In this document: piece after piece, positions 15,490 through 23,722 of the stretch
How the letters are laid out: every line of letters begins with the position of its first letter
Numbering within the stretch: the stretch's first letter is position 1
Assembly (NCBI GenBank): GCA_021851465.1
Contig: JAJZDL010000012.1
Location: 1-24,128, forward strand
Reading direction: 5' to 3'
Source of the DNA: Acidobacteriota bacterium
GTDB lineage: Bacteria > Acidobacteriota > Terriglobia > Terriglobales > Acidobacteriaceae
Length of the DNA stretch: 24,128 nt
The notes under the pieces: model-generated
Database searches by the model: none
What the model saw: only the letters and a program-made list of their open reading frames with translations
What the model was told of the DNA's origin: nothing
Translations under genes and position numbers: made by a program

Positions 15490-16503
15490 CTACTGTGTAC
15501 AAGAGTTCGTGGAGACGGCAAGAACAGGGGCGGGTGTGGGCATCTCCTGCGCTTCGACGTAGTCGAAGAGGGGGTAGCCGGCGAGCTTCCATCCGTCGAA
15601 GCCGCCGCGCAGCGGGCGCACGCGGGTGATGCCGAGGCGGCGCAGTTGCAGCGCGACCTTGGCGCTGGCCTCCTCCGAGGGACAGGTGCAATAGAGGACC
15701 ACATCGCGGTCGCGGGGGATGCGTTCGGCGTGGCGCGCGACCTCGTCCGGCCCGATGCGCACGGCGCCGGGCAGAACGCGCGGATCGGGCAGGTAGTCCA
15801 GCGGATGGCGCAGGTCGACGATGTAGGGCTGCGGCGTGCCCTCCAGAGCGGCCTCGTCCAGCAGGGCCTTCAGATCTTCGGGGTCGAGGCGCATGTCGCG
15901 CACCTGCGCCAGAAAGCGGCGCTGCTTGACTAACCGCCAGAGGAAGAACCCCGCGACCAGAAGGAGGAAGGCGATGGCCGCAAAGTGGCTGAGGAACCCG
16001 AAGAACCCCTGGCTGCGCTGCGCCAAATCCCCGAAGAACCGGCCCGCATAGAGGAACGACAGCGACCACAGCAGCGAGCCCGAGAGGTCGTAGAGCAGGA
16101 AGCGCGAGTAGTCCATGCCCGTCTGGCCGGCGATCGGCGCGGCCACCGTGGAGAGCCCGGGAATAAACTTTGCGAAGAGCAGCGTCTCCGGCCCGCGACG
16201 AATGAAGTAGCCCTCCGTTCGGGCGACGCATGTGGTCGCTTCCATCGACAGTTTGCACAGCAGGCGGACCACGCGGCCTCCGTAGCTGCGCCCCAGCGCG
16301 AACCACGTCGAGTCCGAGATCAGGCACGCCGCCAGCACAGCCAGCAGGGCCGTCAATGCACTCACGCGGTGGGTCGCGCTCAATGTTCCGGCCGTAAGCA
16401 ACAGCGGAATGCTGGGCACCGGCAGGCCAATCTGCTCGATCAGCACCCACACGAAGAGAACCGCATAGGCATGCCGGACGAAGAACTCGATGGCGATCGG
16501 CAT
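15490..16503 (-). CDS. DedA-family membrane protein fused to a C-terminal rhodanese domain
   Basis: The 337-residue protein joins two domains. Residues 1 to about 195 form a DedA (SNARE-associated/VTT) module: the re-entrant-loop motif EQIGLPVPSIPLLLTAG near residue 23, the second motif FAKFIPGLSTVAAPIAG near 110, and several membrane helices. Some DedA proteins move undecaprenyl phosphate or other lipids across the membrane. Residues about 205-320 form a rhodanese-like domain with IVDLRHPLDY and the active loop YCTCPSEEASAK. Its catalytic cysteine should be C272, with a second cysteine at C274. The rhodanese domain is probably cytoplasmic. The start ATG 16503 has GAGGAG 8 nt upstream. The link between lipid transport and sulfur or redox chemistry is unknown. 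Confidence 0.9.
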   Translation of the reverse strand: MPIAIEFFVRHAYAVLFVWVLIEQIGLPVPSIPLLLTAGTLSATHRVSALTALLAVLAACLISDSTWFALGRSYGGRVVRLLCKLSMEATTCVARTEGYFIRRGPETLLFAKFIPGLSTVAAPIAGQTGMDYSRFLLYDLSGSLLWSLSFLYAGRFFGDLAQRSQGFFGFLSHFAAIAFLLLVAGFFLWRLVKQRRFLAQVRDMRLDPEDLKALLDEAALEGTPQPYIVDLRHPLDYLPDPRVLPGAVRIGPDEVARHAERIPRDRDVVLYCTCPSEEASAKVALQLRRLGITRVRPLRGGFDGWKLAGYPLFDYVEAQEMPTPAPVLAVSTNSCTQ

Positions 16504-16657
16504 AGGCGGAGCTCCTCTGGCATAGAAGCGGTCAAATCTATAGATGAGACCGAGGCGAGGTTGGATGCTGGCGATTTCTTTCTTCTATGGCCCCCATGAC
16601 AGCGCAACGCCCCGCGACGTAGCATGGCTGTCGCAGCGCGAAGCCGCCGGGGAACCG

Positions 16658-17041
16658 ATGCAAACGATGGGAACTTTGGCCCTTTTACTCTTCTGTGCCG
16701 CATGGAATACCGCCAGCGGACTCGCGCAGACCGCCACTCCGCACGCGCGCGCCGCCGACGACGGCAGTCGCATCGATCGCCGCGCACTCGTCACCCGCCA
16801 CAACATTGCCGTCCACGACCTCGACCCCATGGGCGCGATGGACGTCGGTATCCTTAGCGATTGGGGTTGGCACCGCTTTCCCAATCCCAACGGCTACACG
16901 CTGGAGAACTTTCCCGTTCAGCCCAAGGTTCACTCGCTTGCCGTCGATCCTGAGACGCATCGCGCCTACACTCCTGAAGAACAGGAGAACGGTCATGGCG
17001 TCGCTCGGATGATTGTGTATGAGGCGGTCGTGAATCAGTAA
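16658..17041 (+). pseudogene. short secreted ORF, apparently a composite of two gene remnants
   Basis: The frame encodes 127 residues starting with a signal peptide (MQTMGTLALLLFCAAW, cleavage near GLA-QTA). Residues about 39-62 (RRALVTRHNIAVHDLDP) and about 66-85 (SDWGWHRFPNPNGYTLENF) look like parts of a large secreted glycosidase-like protein, but the middle of that block seems deleted. From about residue 90 the sequence changes to HSLAVDPETHRAYTPEEQEN followed by ARMIVYEA. That resembles the last blade of a YncE-like propeller. Both parent proteins would be several hundred residues longer. It reads as a fusion of a head and a tail left by deletions. It may still be translated (GGGGAA before ATG 16658). 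Family recognition is from memory of motif style, not a search. Confidence 0.55.
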
Positions 17042-17064
17042 AGAATGTCTGGAGTCTCTACTAG

Positions 17065-18726
17065 ATGAGCGATGCGATGAAATTCTGGAAATCGATTCTC
17101 TGGATAGTTCTCGGAACTGGGATCGTTGGGACTCTGTGCGCATTTTTTCTGATCTTGCGGGGTTTCCGTGCCACATCAACGCCATCGGCATTGGAAACAG
17201 TCGTGGCCCGGACGGTGCGCAATCTGGCGATTCCTCGAATCGAGCGCCATAAGAAGAATCCGCTCCAAGCAGACTCAGATGCATTGCCGGCAGGCCGGGA
17301 AGACTTCCTGATGAGGTGTGCAATTTGCCATGGAGTTGACGGTAGCGGCAAAACCCCTGTGGGCCAGAATCTCTATCCGAGAGTGCCTGATCTGCATGCT
17401 TCTGCCACACAAAATCTCACGGATGGCGAGATTCACTACATCATTGAAAACGGAGTTCAGCTCACCGGTATGCCTGCTTGGGAGGATCCACACCGTGAGT
17501 CGAATGACGACAGTTGGAAACTCGTTCTCTTCATCCGAAGCTTGCGCCCACTCACATACGAAGAACTGTCACAGCAGGAGGAAATCACTTCTTCCGCGCA
17601 TTACGTTGGCTCGCAGGCTTGCGAGAAATGCCATGCACAGATATACCAGCACTGGCAGAAGACGCCAATGGCCAATATCGTGCGTGACCCGCGCTCACAC
17701 CCAGATGCCATTATTCCCGATCTTGCGACTAACACGCTTGCCAGGTTCACCAAGAACCAGGTCGCATTCGTCTACGGCAGCATCTGGAAGCAACGTTACT
17801 TTACAAAAGTCGGTGGCGATTATTTCCCCTTGCCCGTGCAATGGGACATCGGCAACCACAAGTGGTTGCCGTATCATGTTCCCCCGAAAGGTGCGGACTG
17901 GTGGGCGTCTCTTTATCCTGCGGACAATATGCAACGGCCAACCGGTCCATCGTGCGATGGCTGTCATTCCGTGGATTACAACATCCACACCAAGCAGGTT
18001 GCAGAGTGGAACGTTGGCTGCGAACGCTGTCATGGCCCGGGCAGCGAGCATGTTCAGCATCCCACGCGCGGCAACATCGTCAACCCGGCTCAGATGGATT
18101 CTGTAGCGGAGAATGACACTTGCATCCAGTGTCATTCGCAAGGGAGGCCGCTCACGCATCCGATCGAAGGGAAATATTACGACTGGCCGGTCGGCTATCG
18201 TGTTGGTCTTCGTCTACAGGACTATTGGAGGCTTGAAAACTGCACGCTTGGGCAAACAGATTTCTACTATTTCCCCGATTGCACGGCACACAAGAACCGG
18301 ATGCAGGGCAACGACTTTGTGCAAAGTGTGATGTATCGCCATCAAATCACCTGTTCATCGTGCCATGATGTCCACGGAACGGAGAACTACGCGCAACTAA
18401 GAAAACCTACAAACCAACTCTGCTTGGACTGCCACGGGCCAACCTCTCCGAACGGGCCGCACACAGCATCGCTCGAAGAACACACGCATCATAAAGATGG
18501 CAGTCCGGGAAGCCAGTGCGTAGCGTGCCACATGCCGAAGATTGAAACGGAAGGCGTTCCAGGGTCCTTTGTTCATGCCCATACGTTTCGCTTCATCTCG
18601 CCCGCGATGACCGATCAATACCAGATCCCGAATCCTTGCACGTCCTGTCACAAAGACAAATCAACTTCCTGGGCGGAAGATGCAATGAGTCGCTGGTCCG
18701 AACGTTCTCCGTGGCGACTCCAGTAG
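17065..18726 (+). CDS. membrane-anchored nine-heme cytochrome c (class I domain plus eight-heme region)
   Basis: The 553-residue protein has one N-terminal membrane helix (about residues 9-32) that would anchor it facing the periplasm. Nine CXXCH heme sites occur, with first cysteines at residues 85, 186, 297, 319, 353, 430, 453, 485 and 525. The first sits in a class I cytochrome c domain (CAICHGVDGSG) with a likely axial methionine in GMPAW (M136). The other eight belong to a multiheme electron-transfer module of the cytochrome c554/DmsE-like type, including CHGPGSEH and CHDVHGTEN. It probably carries electrons between the membrane and a periplasmic or outer partner. Base composition is lower in GC than its neighbours (the line at 17101 has 30 G/C in 60). 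The start ATG 17065 has GGAG 11 nt upstream. Confidence 0.88.
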   Translation: MSDAMKFWKSILWIVLGTGIVGTLCAFFLILRGFRATSTPSALETVVARTVRNLAIPRIERHKKNPLQADSDALPAGREDFLMRCAICHGVDGSGKTPVGQNLYPRVPDLHASATQNLTDGEIHYIIENGVQLTGMPAWEDPHRESNDDSWKLVLFIRSLRPLTYEELSQQEEITSSAHYVGSQACEKCHAQIYQHWQKTPMANIVRDPRSHPDAIIPDLATNTLARFTKNQVAFVYGSIWKQRYFTKVGGDYFPLPVQWDIGNHKWLPYHVPPKGADWWASLYPADNMQRPTGPSCDGCHSVDYNIHTKQVAEWNVGCERCHGPGSEHVQHPTRGNIVNPAQMDSVAENDTCIQCHSQGRPLTHPIEGKYYDWPVGYRVGLRLQDYWRLENCTLGQTDFYYFPDCTAHKNRMQGNDFVQSVMYRHQITCSSCHDVHGTENYAQLRKPTNQLCLDCHGPTSPNGPHTASLEEHTHHKDGSPGSQCVACHMPKIETEGVPGSFVHAHTFRFISPAMTDQYQIPNPCTSCHKDKSTSWAEDAMSRWSERSPWRLQ

Positions 18727-18965
18727 GAAACCGCCGCCATTCGAGAATGTCCCAGCGTCTCGGTAAGTTCGAGGCGTTGCGGAGGCCTGCAACCATTGCC
18801 CTGACCTCTTGCGTCGCACCGCGTTCAGCCGGGCCGCGATCTTCACGATTGCTTAAGGTTGGCGGCCTATACTGGTCTTCCAGAATCGCCGCGCGCCCCA
18901 CCTCAAACGCCAGACCGGCGTTGCCGCGGAGTTTGTGAAGCAACAACACCAGGAGACGCACACCC

Positions 18966-20048
18966 ATGTCACGCAGACCGTTTGTACTCACAGCAATCGC
19001 CGTTATCGTTGCCCTGCTTCCCTTGAGCGCCTCTATCGCGCGCGCGCAGGACGGCCCCTACAAGGTCATCCAGACCGTCAAAGTCGGTGGCGACGGCGGC
19101 TTCGACTACGTCACCGCCGACTCCGCCAACCGCAATCTCTACGTCGCGCGCTCCGGCGCCGCCGGCCACATCGGCGTCTTCAACCTGGACACCTTCGCGC
19201 AGGTCGGCGACATCCCCAACACCAGCGCCCACGGTGCCATCGTCGACGATGCCACTGGCCACGGCTTTGCCACCAGCAAGGCCATCACCATGTTCGACGC
19301 CAAGAGCTTCGCCATCCTCAAGACGGTCCCCGTGCAGGGCAACCCCGACGGCTACCTCATCGACAATCACCGCTTCTACGATCTCTCCCACTCCGCGCCC
19401 AACGTCACCGTCATCGACACGAAGGACGGCGCAATTCTCGGCACCATCGACCTCGGCGGCGCGCCCGAACAGGCCGCGGCCGACGGCAAGGGAACCATTT
19501 ACATCGATCTCGAAGACAAGGACGCCATCGCCGTCGTAGACGCCAAGACCATGAAGATGACCGGAAAGTACGACCTCTCCAGCAAGAGCGGGGGCTGCGC
19601 CGGGCTGGCCCTCGACGCCAAGAACAACATCCTCTTCGCCGCCTGCCGCGACAAGAACGACATGGTCGTCCTCTCCGCCACCGACGGCAAGATCCTTGCC
19701 GACCTGCCCACCGGCCAGGGATGCGACGGCGTCGTCTTCAACCCCGAGACCATGGAGGCGTTCAGCTCCCAGGGCGACGGCACCATCACCGTCGTCAAGG
19801 AGAGCTCGCCCACCAGCTTCGCGGTCGAGCAGACCATTAAAACTCCGGTGCGCGCCAAGACCATCACCCTCGACAGCAAGACTGGACACCTGTTGCTGAT
19901 CACCGCCGAATACGGCCCAGCGCCTGCCGCTCCCACCCCGGAACCCGGTGCGTCGGCCCCGCCCACCGGCGGCCGTCCCGGTGGCTTCCGCGGCCCGCGC
20001 GCGCCGATGGTCCCCGGCTCGTTCGAGATCGTCGTCGTCGGCAAGTAA
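18966..20048 (+). CDS. secreted YncE-like beta-propeller protein
   Basis: The 360-residue protein has a clear signal peptide (basic start, hydrophobic core, cleavage after ARA at residue 27). A seven-bladed-propeller type repeat follows, with recurring blade units such as NRNLYVAR, GAILGTIDLGG, DAIAVVDAKTMK and GKILADLPTGQG. This is the YncE/cytochrome-D1-like family of periplasmic or secreted proteins; biochemical function is unclear for most members. A proline/glycine-rich insert (about residues 320-350, APAAPTPEPGASAPP and GGRPGGFRGP) interrupts the last blade before the closing strand FEIVVVGK. The start ATG 18966 has AGGAG 10 nt upstream. It follows the nine-heme cytochrome by 239 bp that hold no gene I can support. 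Confidence 0.88.
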   Translation: MSRRPFVLTAIAVIVALLPLSASIARAQDGPYKVIQTVKVGGDGGFDYVTADSANRNLYVARSGAAGHIGVFNLDTFAQVGDIPNTSAHGAIVDDATGHGFATSKAITMFDAKSFAILKTVPVQGNPDGYLIDNHRFYDLSHSAPNVTVIDTKDGAILGTIDLGGAPEQAAADGKGTIYIDLEDKDAIAVVDAKTMKMTGKYDLSSKSGGCAGLALDAKNNILFAACRDKNDMVVLSATDGKILADLPTGQGCDGVVFNPETMEAFSSQGDGTITVVKESSPTSFAVEQTIKTPVRAKTITLDSKTGHLLLITAEYGPAPAAPTPEPGASAPPTGGRPGGFRGPRAPMVPGSFEIVVVGK

Positions 20049-20169
20049 CGCTTCGCCGTGTGCCCCATCGCCTCGCAACGGGTGCGAAGCGGTGGGGGCC
20101 ACGCGCGTCGATGCGACGCTATACGCCCCTGTATTGTGGGGGACGGTGGCGCTCTGGAAGGTCGCGGTA

Positions 20170-21177
20170 CTACAGACAGATTGGGGCGAGCGGCGCGGAC
20201 TGTTGGGCGAGCAGGACGCGATTGCCGAGGAGCGTTCCGCGCTCCCGCAGGGCCTGCTCTGCGCTGAGCAGGGCGAGCTCGGGAGCGTTGTTGGACTCCG
20301 AGAGATGTCCGAGGACGATGCAGGTTGCATGGCCGTCGTAGTCCTGGGCCAGGAACTGCGCGGTGGCGTGGTTGGAGAGGTGGCCGACGCGGGAGAGCAC
20401 GCGCTGCTTCACCGCCCAGGGGTAGGGGCCGTCCTTCAGCATGTCGAGGTCGTGGTTGGATTCGAGCAGCAGGACGTCGATGCGCTGGAGAGCGCTTTTG
20501 ACGTTGGGCGGCATGTAGCCGAGGTCGGTGGCGATGGCCATGCGAATGGCCTCCGAGGCCGACTCGAAGACGAAGCCGCAGGGATCGGCTGCGTCGTGCG
20601 GCGTGGTGAAGGGCGTGACGGTGAGGTCGCCGATGGAGAAGGCGGTTCCCGGCTGGAAGTACTCGACCGCGGGCAGGCGCGCGGGGTCGCGCGGGGATGC
20701 GGCGGCAACGCCTTCGTCGGAAGCTGCGGCGGAGGCCTGAAGATCCGCGACGCTCCGATCCCATGTCTCAGAATCGAGGTCTGGGGCGCCCAGTTCGTTG
20801 GGCGCGCCGGGCTCGCTCGTGAGCTGCGTGGCGGCTGCGGCGCGGGCTACTTTCTCCTTCTGGGTGTGTTCGAGCCACTTGGCGTAGGTCATCGTGGTGC
20901 GCGGGGCCATCATGCGCACCCAGGCGCGGTGCGTCGGCTCGGTGAAGTAAACGGGGATGCGCAGCCGCCGTGCCAGCACCGCGAGGCCGGCGATGTGGTC
21001 CTGGTGCTCGTGGGTAATGAGGATGGCATCGAGCGCGGCAGGGTCTTCGTCGGCCTGCGCCATGCGCTTCAGCAGCTCGCGGCAGGAGAGCCCGGCGTCG
21101 ATGAGTAGGCGGGTGCGCGCGCTGGCCACGATCGTGGAGTTGCCCTTGGAGCCGGAGGCGAGGATCGTCATGCGCAT
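20170..21177 (-). CDS. metallo-beta-lactamase-fold hydrolase, YycJ/WalJ-like
   Basis: The 335-residue protein starts MRMTILASGSKGNST, the standard opening of the YycJ/WalJ group of MBL-fold nucleases or hydrolases. The metal-binding motif THEHQDH supplies H56, H58, D60 and H61, and TTPHDAADPCGF supplies H194. Later blocks IATDLGYM, LLLESNHDLDML and LGHLSESNN complete the active site. Family members are usually near 260 residues; here an insertion of about 65 residues (about 105-170), rich in Ala, Ser and acidic residues, accounts for the extra length. ATG 21177 is chosen; the frame is open further upstream, but that sequence belongs to other genes. It is 59 bp after the phosphatase gene. Substrate unknown. 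Confidence 0.88.
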   Translation of the reverse strand: MRMTILASGSKGNSTIVASARTRLLIDAGLSCRELLKRMAQADEDPAALDAILITHEHQDHIAGLAVLARRLRIPVYFTEPTHRAWVRMMAPRTTMTYAKWLEHTQKEKVARAAAATQLTSEPGAPNELGAPDLDSETWDRSVADLQASAAASDEGVAAASPRDPARLPAVEYFQPGTAFSIGDLTVTPFTTPHDAADPCGFVFESASEAIRMAIATDLGYMPPNVKSALQRIDVLLLESNHDLDMLKDGPYPWAVKQRVLSRVGHLSNHATAQFLAQDYDGHATCIVLGHLSESNNAPELALLSAEQALRERGTLLGNRVLLAQQSAPLAPICL

Positions 21178-21236
21178 AGGCCCAAGATACTCCGGTCGGG
21201 TGTGGATCGGCGGGACTTTGTGCAGAGGGGAACCGA

Positions 21237-22010
21237 TCAGGGCAGGTAGTAGAAGGGGTTGGGGAGCTTGACGCTGAACTCGGCGTGCGGGTCGCCATCC
21301 AGGTCGCTGAACTGGTCGCCAACGTTGAGGACGATGCGATAGCCGGCGGCGACGATCTTGCGGCGCTGTGCGGCTTTGTATCGGGCGACGGTTTGAACGG
21401 GGTCGTTGGATGCGGCGGGGTGGTCGGGCTGCATATAGAGCGCCTGCCAGTTGCGGTATCCGGCGGAGGTGAGGTTGGCAACGGTGGCGGCGCGCTGCGC
21501 ATCGTTTCGTCCGGTGATGAAGAAGACCGCGACGCCAAGCGCCTGCGCACGGTTGAAGAGGCGCAGCGTGCCGGGGATGGCGGGCGTTCTGGCGGGGGAG
21601 GCCTGGGCATTGCACTCCTGCGCGATAAAGCTGAAGTCGCCGCGCTCCATCTCGGCGAGGTTGGAGAGCGAGGTCTCGTCGATGTCGAGGACGAGGGCCA
21701 GCCGCTCGCCCGGCTTGCCATGGGCGACGGCGGCCTCGAGTAGTTCGACCGCGCGGGTGGTCTGCGCGTCGAGGTCGCGCGCGTAGCAGGCGGAGCCGGC
21801 GGCGCAATCGGCGTAGTCGCGCAGGCGGACCTTGAGCAGGCCGAGGTTGGGTGCCGGCTCGTCGGGGAGATAGAAGCTGGGATCGGCGGCGGCGCGGGCC
21901 TGCGTCGCGGCGGGGTCTGGCCCGCGATACTGCGCGCAGGCAAATGGGACGGCAAAAAGAAGGCAGAGCGCGGCGCAGTTGGGGCTGCGCATCAATTTCA
22001 GGTCGCTCAT
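21237..22010 (-). CDS. secreted HAD-family acid phosphatase (class B-like)
   Basis: The 257-residue protein begins with an N-terminal signal segment (core AALCLLFAVPFA), so it is exported. The HAD nucleophile motif LVLDIDETSLSN gives D109 and D111. The second motif is FFITGRND, a lysine follows in KAAQRRKIVAAG, and the acidic motif is NVGDQFSDLDGD. This matches the PF03767 group of plant vegetative-storage/class B acid phosphatases, which release phosphate from small esters. ATG 22010 overlaps the stop of the upstream glycosyltransferase gene by 4 bases (ATGA), and GGAG lies 7 nt upstream. Met 7 (21992) is an alternative start. The overlap implies coupled expression with the membrane glycosyltransferase. 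Confidence 0.9.
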   Translation of the reverse strand: MSDLKLMRSPNCAALCLLFAVPFACAQYRGPDPAATQARAAADPSFYLPDEPAPNLGLLKVRLRDYADCAAGSACYARDLDAQTTRAVELLEAAVAHGKPGERLALVLDIDETSLSNLAEMERGDFSFIAQECNAQASPARTPAIPGTLRLFNRAQALGVAVFFITGRNDAQRAATVANLTSAGYRNWQALYMQPDHPAASNDPVQTVARYKAAQRRKIVAAGYRIVLNVGDQFSDLDGDPHAEFSVKLPNPFYYLP

Positions 22011-23713
22011 GGATGGGCTCCGGGCGAAGATTGGTTGAGGGATGGAGGCGTCGGCGGCGCTGAGGGGCCGCGCCGGACGTAGATGCGGTAGCTGGCGGGC
22101 GTCTCGTCGCGGCTCCACCAGCGGGCGTTGCGCGTGGGCGACCACGCGGTGTGGAGCGTGTAGTCGTCGGCAAGGAAGCTCGCAAATGCGGGCCAACGGT
22201 CGAGCTTGCGGTAGTCGAGAGCGTCCGCGCCGCCGAGATAGAGAGTGCCGGTGACAACGATGACCTGCGGGGGGTCGGTCGCCAGCGCGCGCACCAGCGC
22301 CTGGCGCATCTGGCGGACGGCCGGGGCGGTGCCATCGCCAAAGAGAAAGAAGTCGGAGAGAATGCCATTCGACGGCTCCAGGCGCATGTTGTAGAGCACA
22401 TTTCCGCAGCCGGAGTTCGTGTCGATGCAGAGGACCTTGTGCGATAGCTGCTGCCCGCCGAGCGCGTCGAGATCCTGCGTGAGCGACGAGATGAAGTCGG
22501 TCTCGCGCCAGCGATAGCCGTGAATCAGGATCGCCGACTGCGGCGCGAGGAAGAAGCCGCCGAACCCCAGGCCGAGCACGGCAAGGGCCTGGATCGCCAG
22601 GGCGCGGCGCGGCGGCGCGGGCGGAAGGAGATCGAGCGCGCGGGTGAGGTCGAGGGCGATCAGCGGCAGCAGGAAGGCCAGCAGCGGATACCGGTAGTAC
22701 GGCAGCGCCCGTGCCTGCACGATGCAGTTCACAACGCCGAAGAGAACGCCCAGCAGCAGGGCGTCCCGCCGAAACTCGCGGGGCGCGCTTCTACGCCGGG
22801 GAAGGAGGGCAAGCACTGCGAGCCAGGCGACGGCCAGCGGAAGCAGCGGCGAGAGGCTGTGCAACAGGAGGAAGCTCAGCGGGCGGTGGCCAAGGCTGGC
22901 GTAGTAGGGGACGAGCGTGTGCAGGGTGGCAAGAAACGCGGCAAGCGCGCGTTCCCGCATCAGGAACGCGAGGACCATCGCGGGCGCGACCGGATATGCG
23001 AGCGCGGCGGGCAGAAGAAACGCGCGCGCTCCGCTCTTGCGCGGTCCGTGCTCGCTACGCGCGGGTGCATGGGCAGCATACAGCGCGAGCGCGAGTTGAG
23101 CGACGGTCAGCAGCGGGGCCGTGGGCTTGATGGTGCATGCGATGCCGGAGAGAAGCCCAAAGGCGGCGGCGAACAGCGCCGAGCGTCTTTGGACAGAGTG
23201 AACGAGAAAGGCCGTGGCGGCGACCAGGCACACCGCCATGGTGAGGTCGCGCTGTCCACACTGCGCGAGGCCGTCGCGCCCATGGATGAGGATGAAGAGC
23301 GATGCGGCAAAGAGGCCGGCGAGCCAGCCATCGCCAGAACCCGTTCCGACCGGTTCCACCCACGACGAGGAGGCTGCCATCGATGCCGCACCCGGATTCC
23401 TGCTTCGCGCGATGGCGAAAAAAGACGCGGCGGCGACGGCCATCAGGGTGAAGTCGTAGAGGCGCCAAGCGAGGGCGCCGCTGCCGAAGAGGCGCATAGC
23501 GGCGATCTCGATGAGGTAGGAGCCCGGCATGTTCATGTCGGCGAGCTCGCGGTAGGGCGCCCAGCCGCGCCCGATGAGCCATGCGATGTAGTGGATCAGC
23601 GAGGCGTCGCCGACCAGCGGCCAGCGCCAGCTCCACACAAAGAAGGCCAGCGCGGAGAGGCTGAGGCTGGCGGCAAGCGCGATGCGAAAGAGGCGGGCAG
23701 GCTGGAAGCGCAT
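22007..23713 (-). CDS. polytopic membrane protein, probable GT-C-fold glycosyltransferase
   Basis: The 568-residue protein has about ten or more hydrophobic helices across residues 10-400 and a soluble C-terminal region (about 400-560). After the first helix the loop reads VGDASLIHYIAWLIGRG, with the acidic residue expected in the first periplasmic loop of GT-C enzymes (PMT/ArnT-like). Then come ADMNMPGSYLIE and AWRLYDF, features of lipid-linked sugar transferases. The sugar and acceptor cannot be told. Start ATG 23713 has AAGGA 8 nt upstream. It lies 9 bp after the MaoC-like gene and overlaps the phosphatase gene by 4 bases, so the three probably form one transcript. Confidence 0.75.
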   Translation of the reverse strand: MRFQPARLFRIALAASLSLSALAFFVWSWRWPLVGDASLIHYIAWLIGRGWAPYRELADMNMPGSYLIEIAAMRLFGSGALAWRLYDFTLMAVAAASFFAIARSRNPGAASMAASSSWVEPVGTGSGDGWLAGLFAASLFILIHGRDGLAQCGQRDLTMAVCLVAATAFLVHSVQRRSALFAAAFGLLSGIACTIKPTAPLLTVAQLALALYAAHAPARSEHGPRKSGARAFLLPAALAYPVAPAMVLAFLMRERALAAFLATLHTLVPYYASLGHRPLSFLLLHSLSPLLPLAVAWLAVLALLPRRRSAPREFRRDALLLGVLFGVVNCIVQARALPYYRYPLLAFLLPLIALDLTRALDLLPPAPPRRALAIQALAVLGLGFGGFFLAPQSAILIHGYRWRETDFISSLTQDLDALGGQQLSHKVLCIDTNSGCGNVLYNMRLEPSNGILSDFFLFGDGTAPAVRQMRQALVRALATDPPQVIVVTGTLYLGGADALDYRKLDRWPAFASFLADDYTLHTAWSPTRNARWWSRDETPASYRIYVRRGPSAPPTPPSLNQSSPGAHP

Positions 23714-23722
23714 GGCCGGTCC

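Noticed and set aside
18727..18965. Possible remnant gene between the cytochrome and the YncE-like gene
   Set aside because: Frames on both strands give no recognisable protein and no consistent codon pattern. TATACT near 18870 could be a -10 but lacks a -35 at proper spacing.
20049..20101. Inverted repeat CGCTTCGC...GCGAAGCG after the YncE-like gene as a terminator
   Set aside because: The loop is 37 nt and no T-tract follows on either strand; a chance repeat in high-GC sequence is as likely.
21178..22401. Upstream extension of the YycJ-like MBL frame to 743 codons
   Set aside because: The extension overlaps the phosphatase and glycosyltransferase genes in another frame and encodes Arg/Pro-rich junk. 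MRMTILASGSKGNS at 21177 is the natural family N-terminus.
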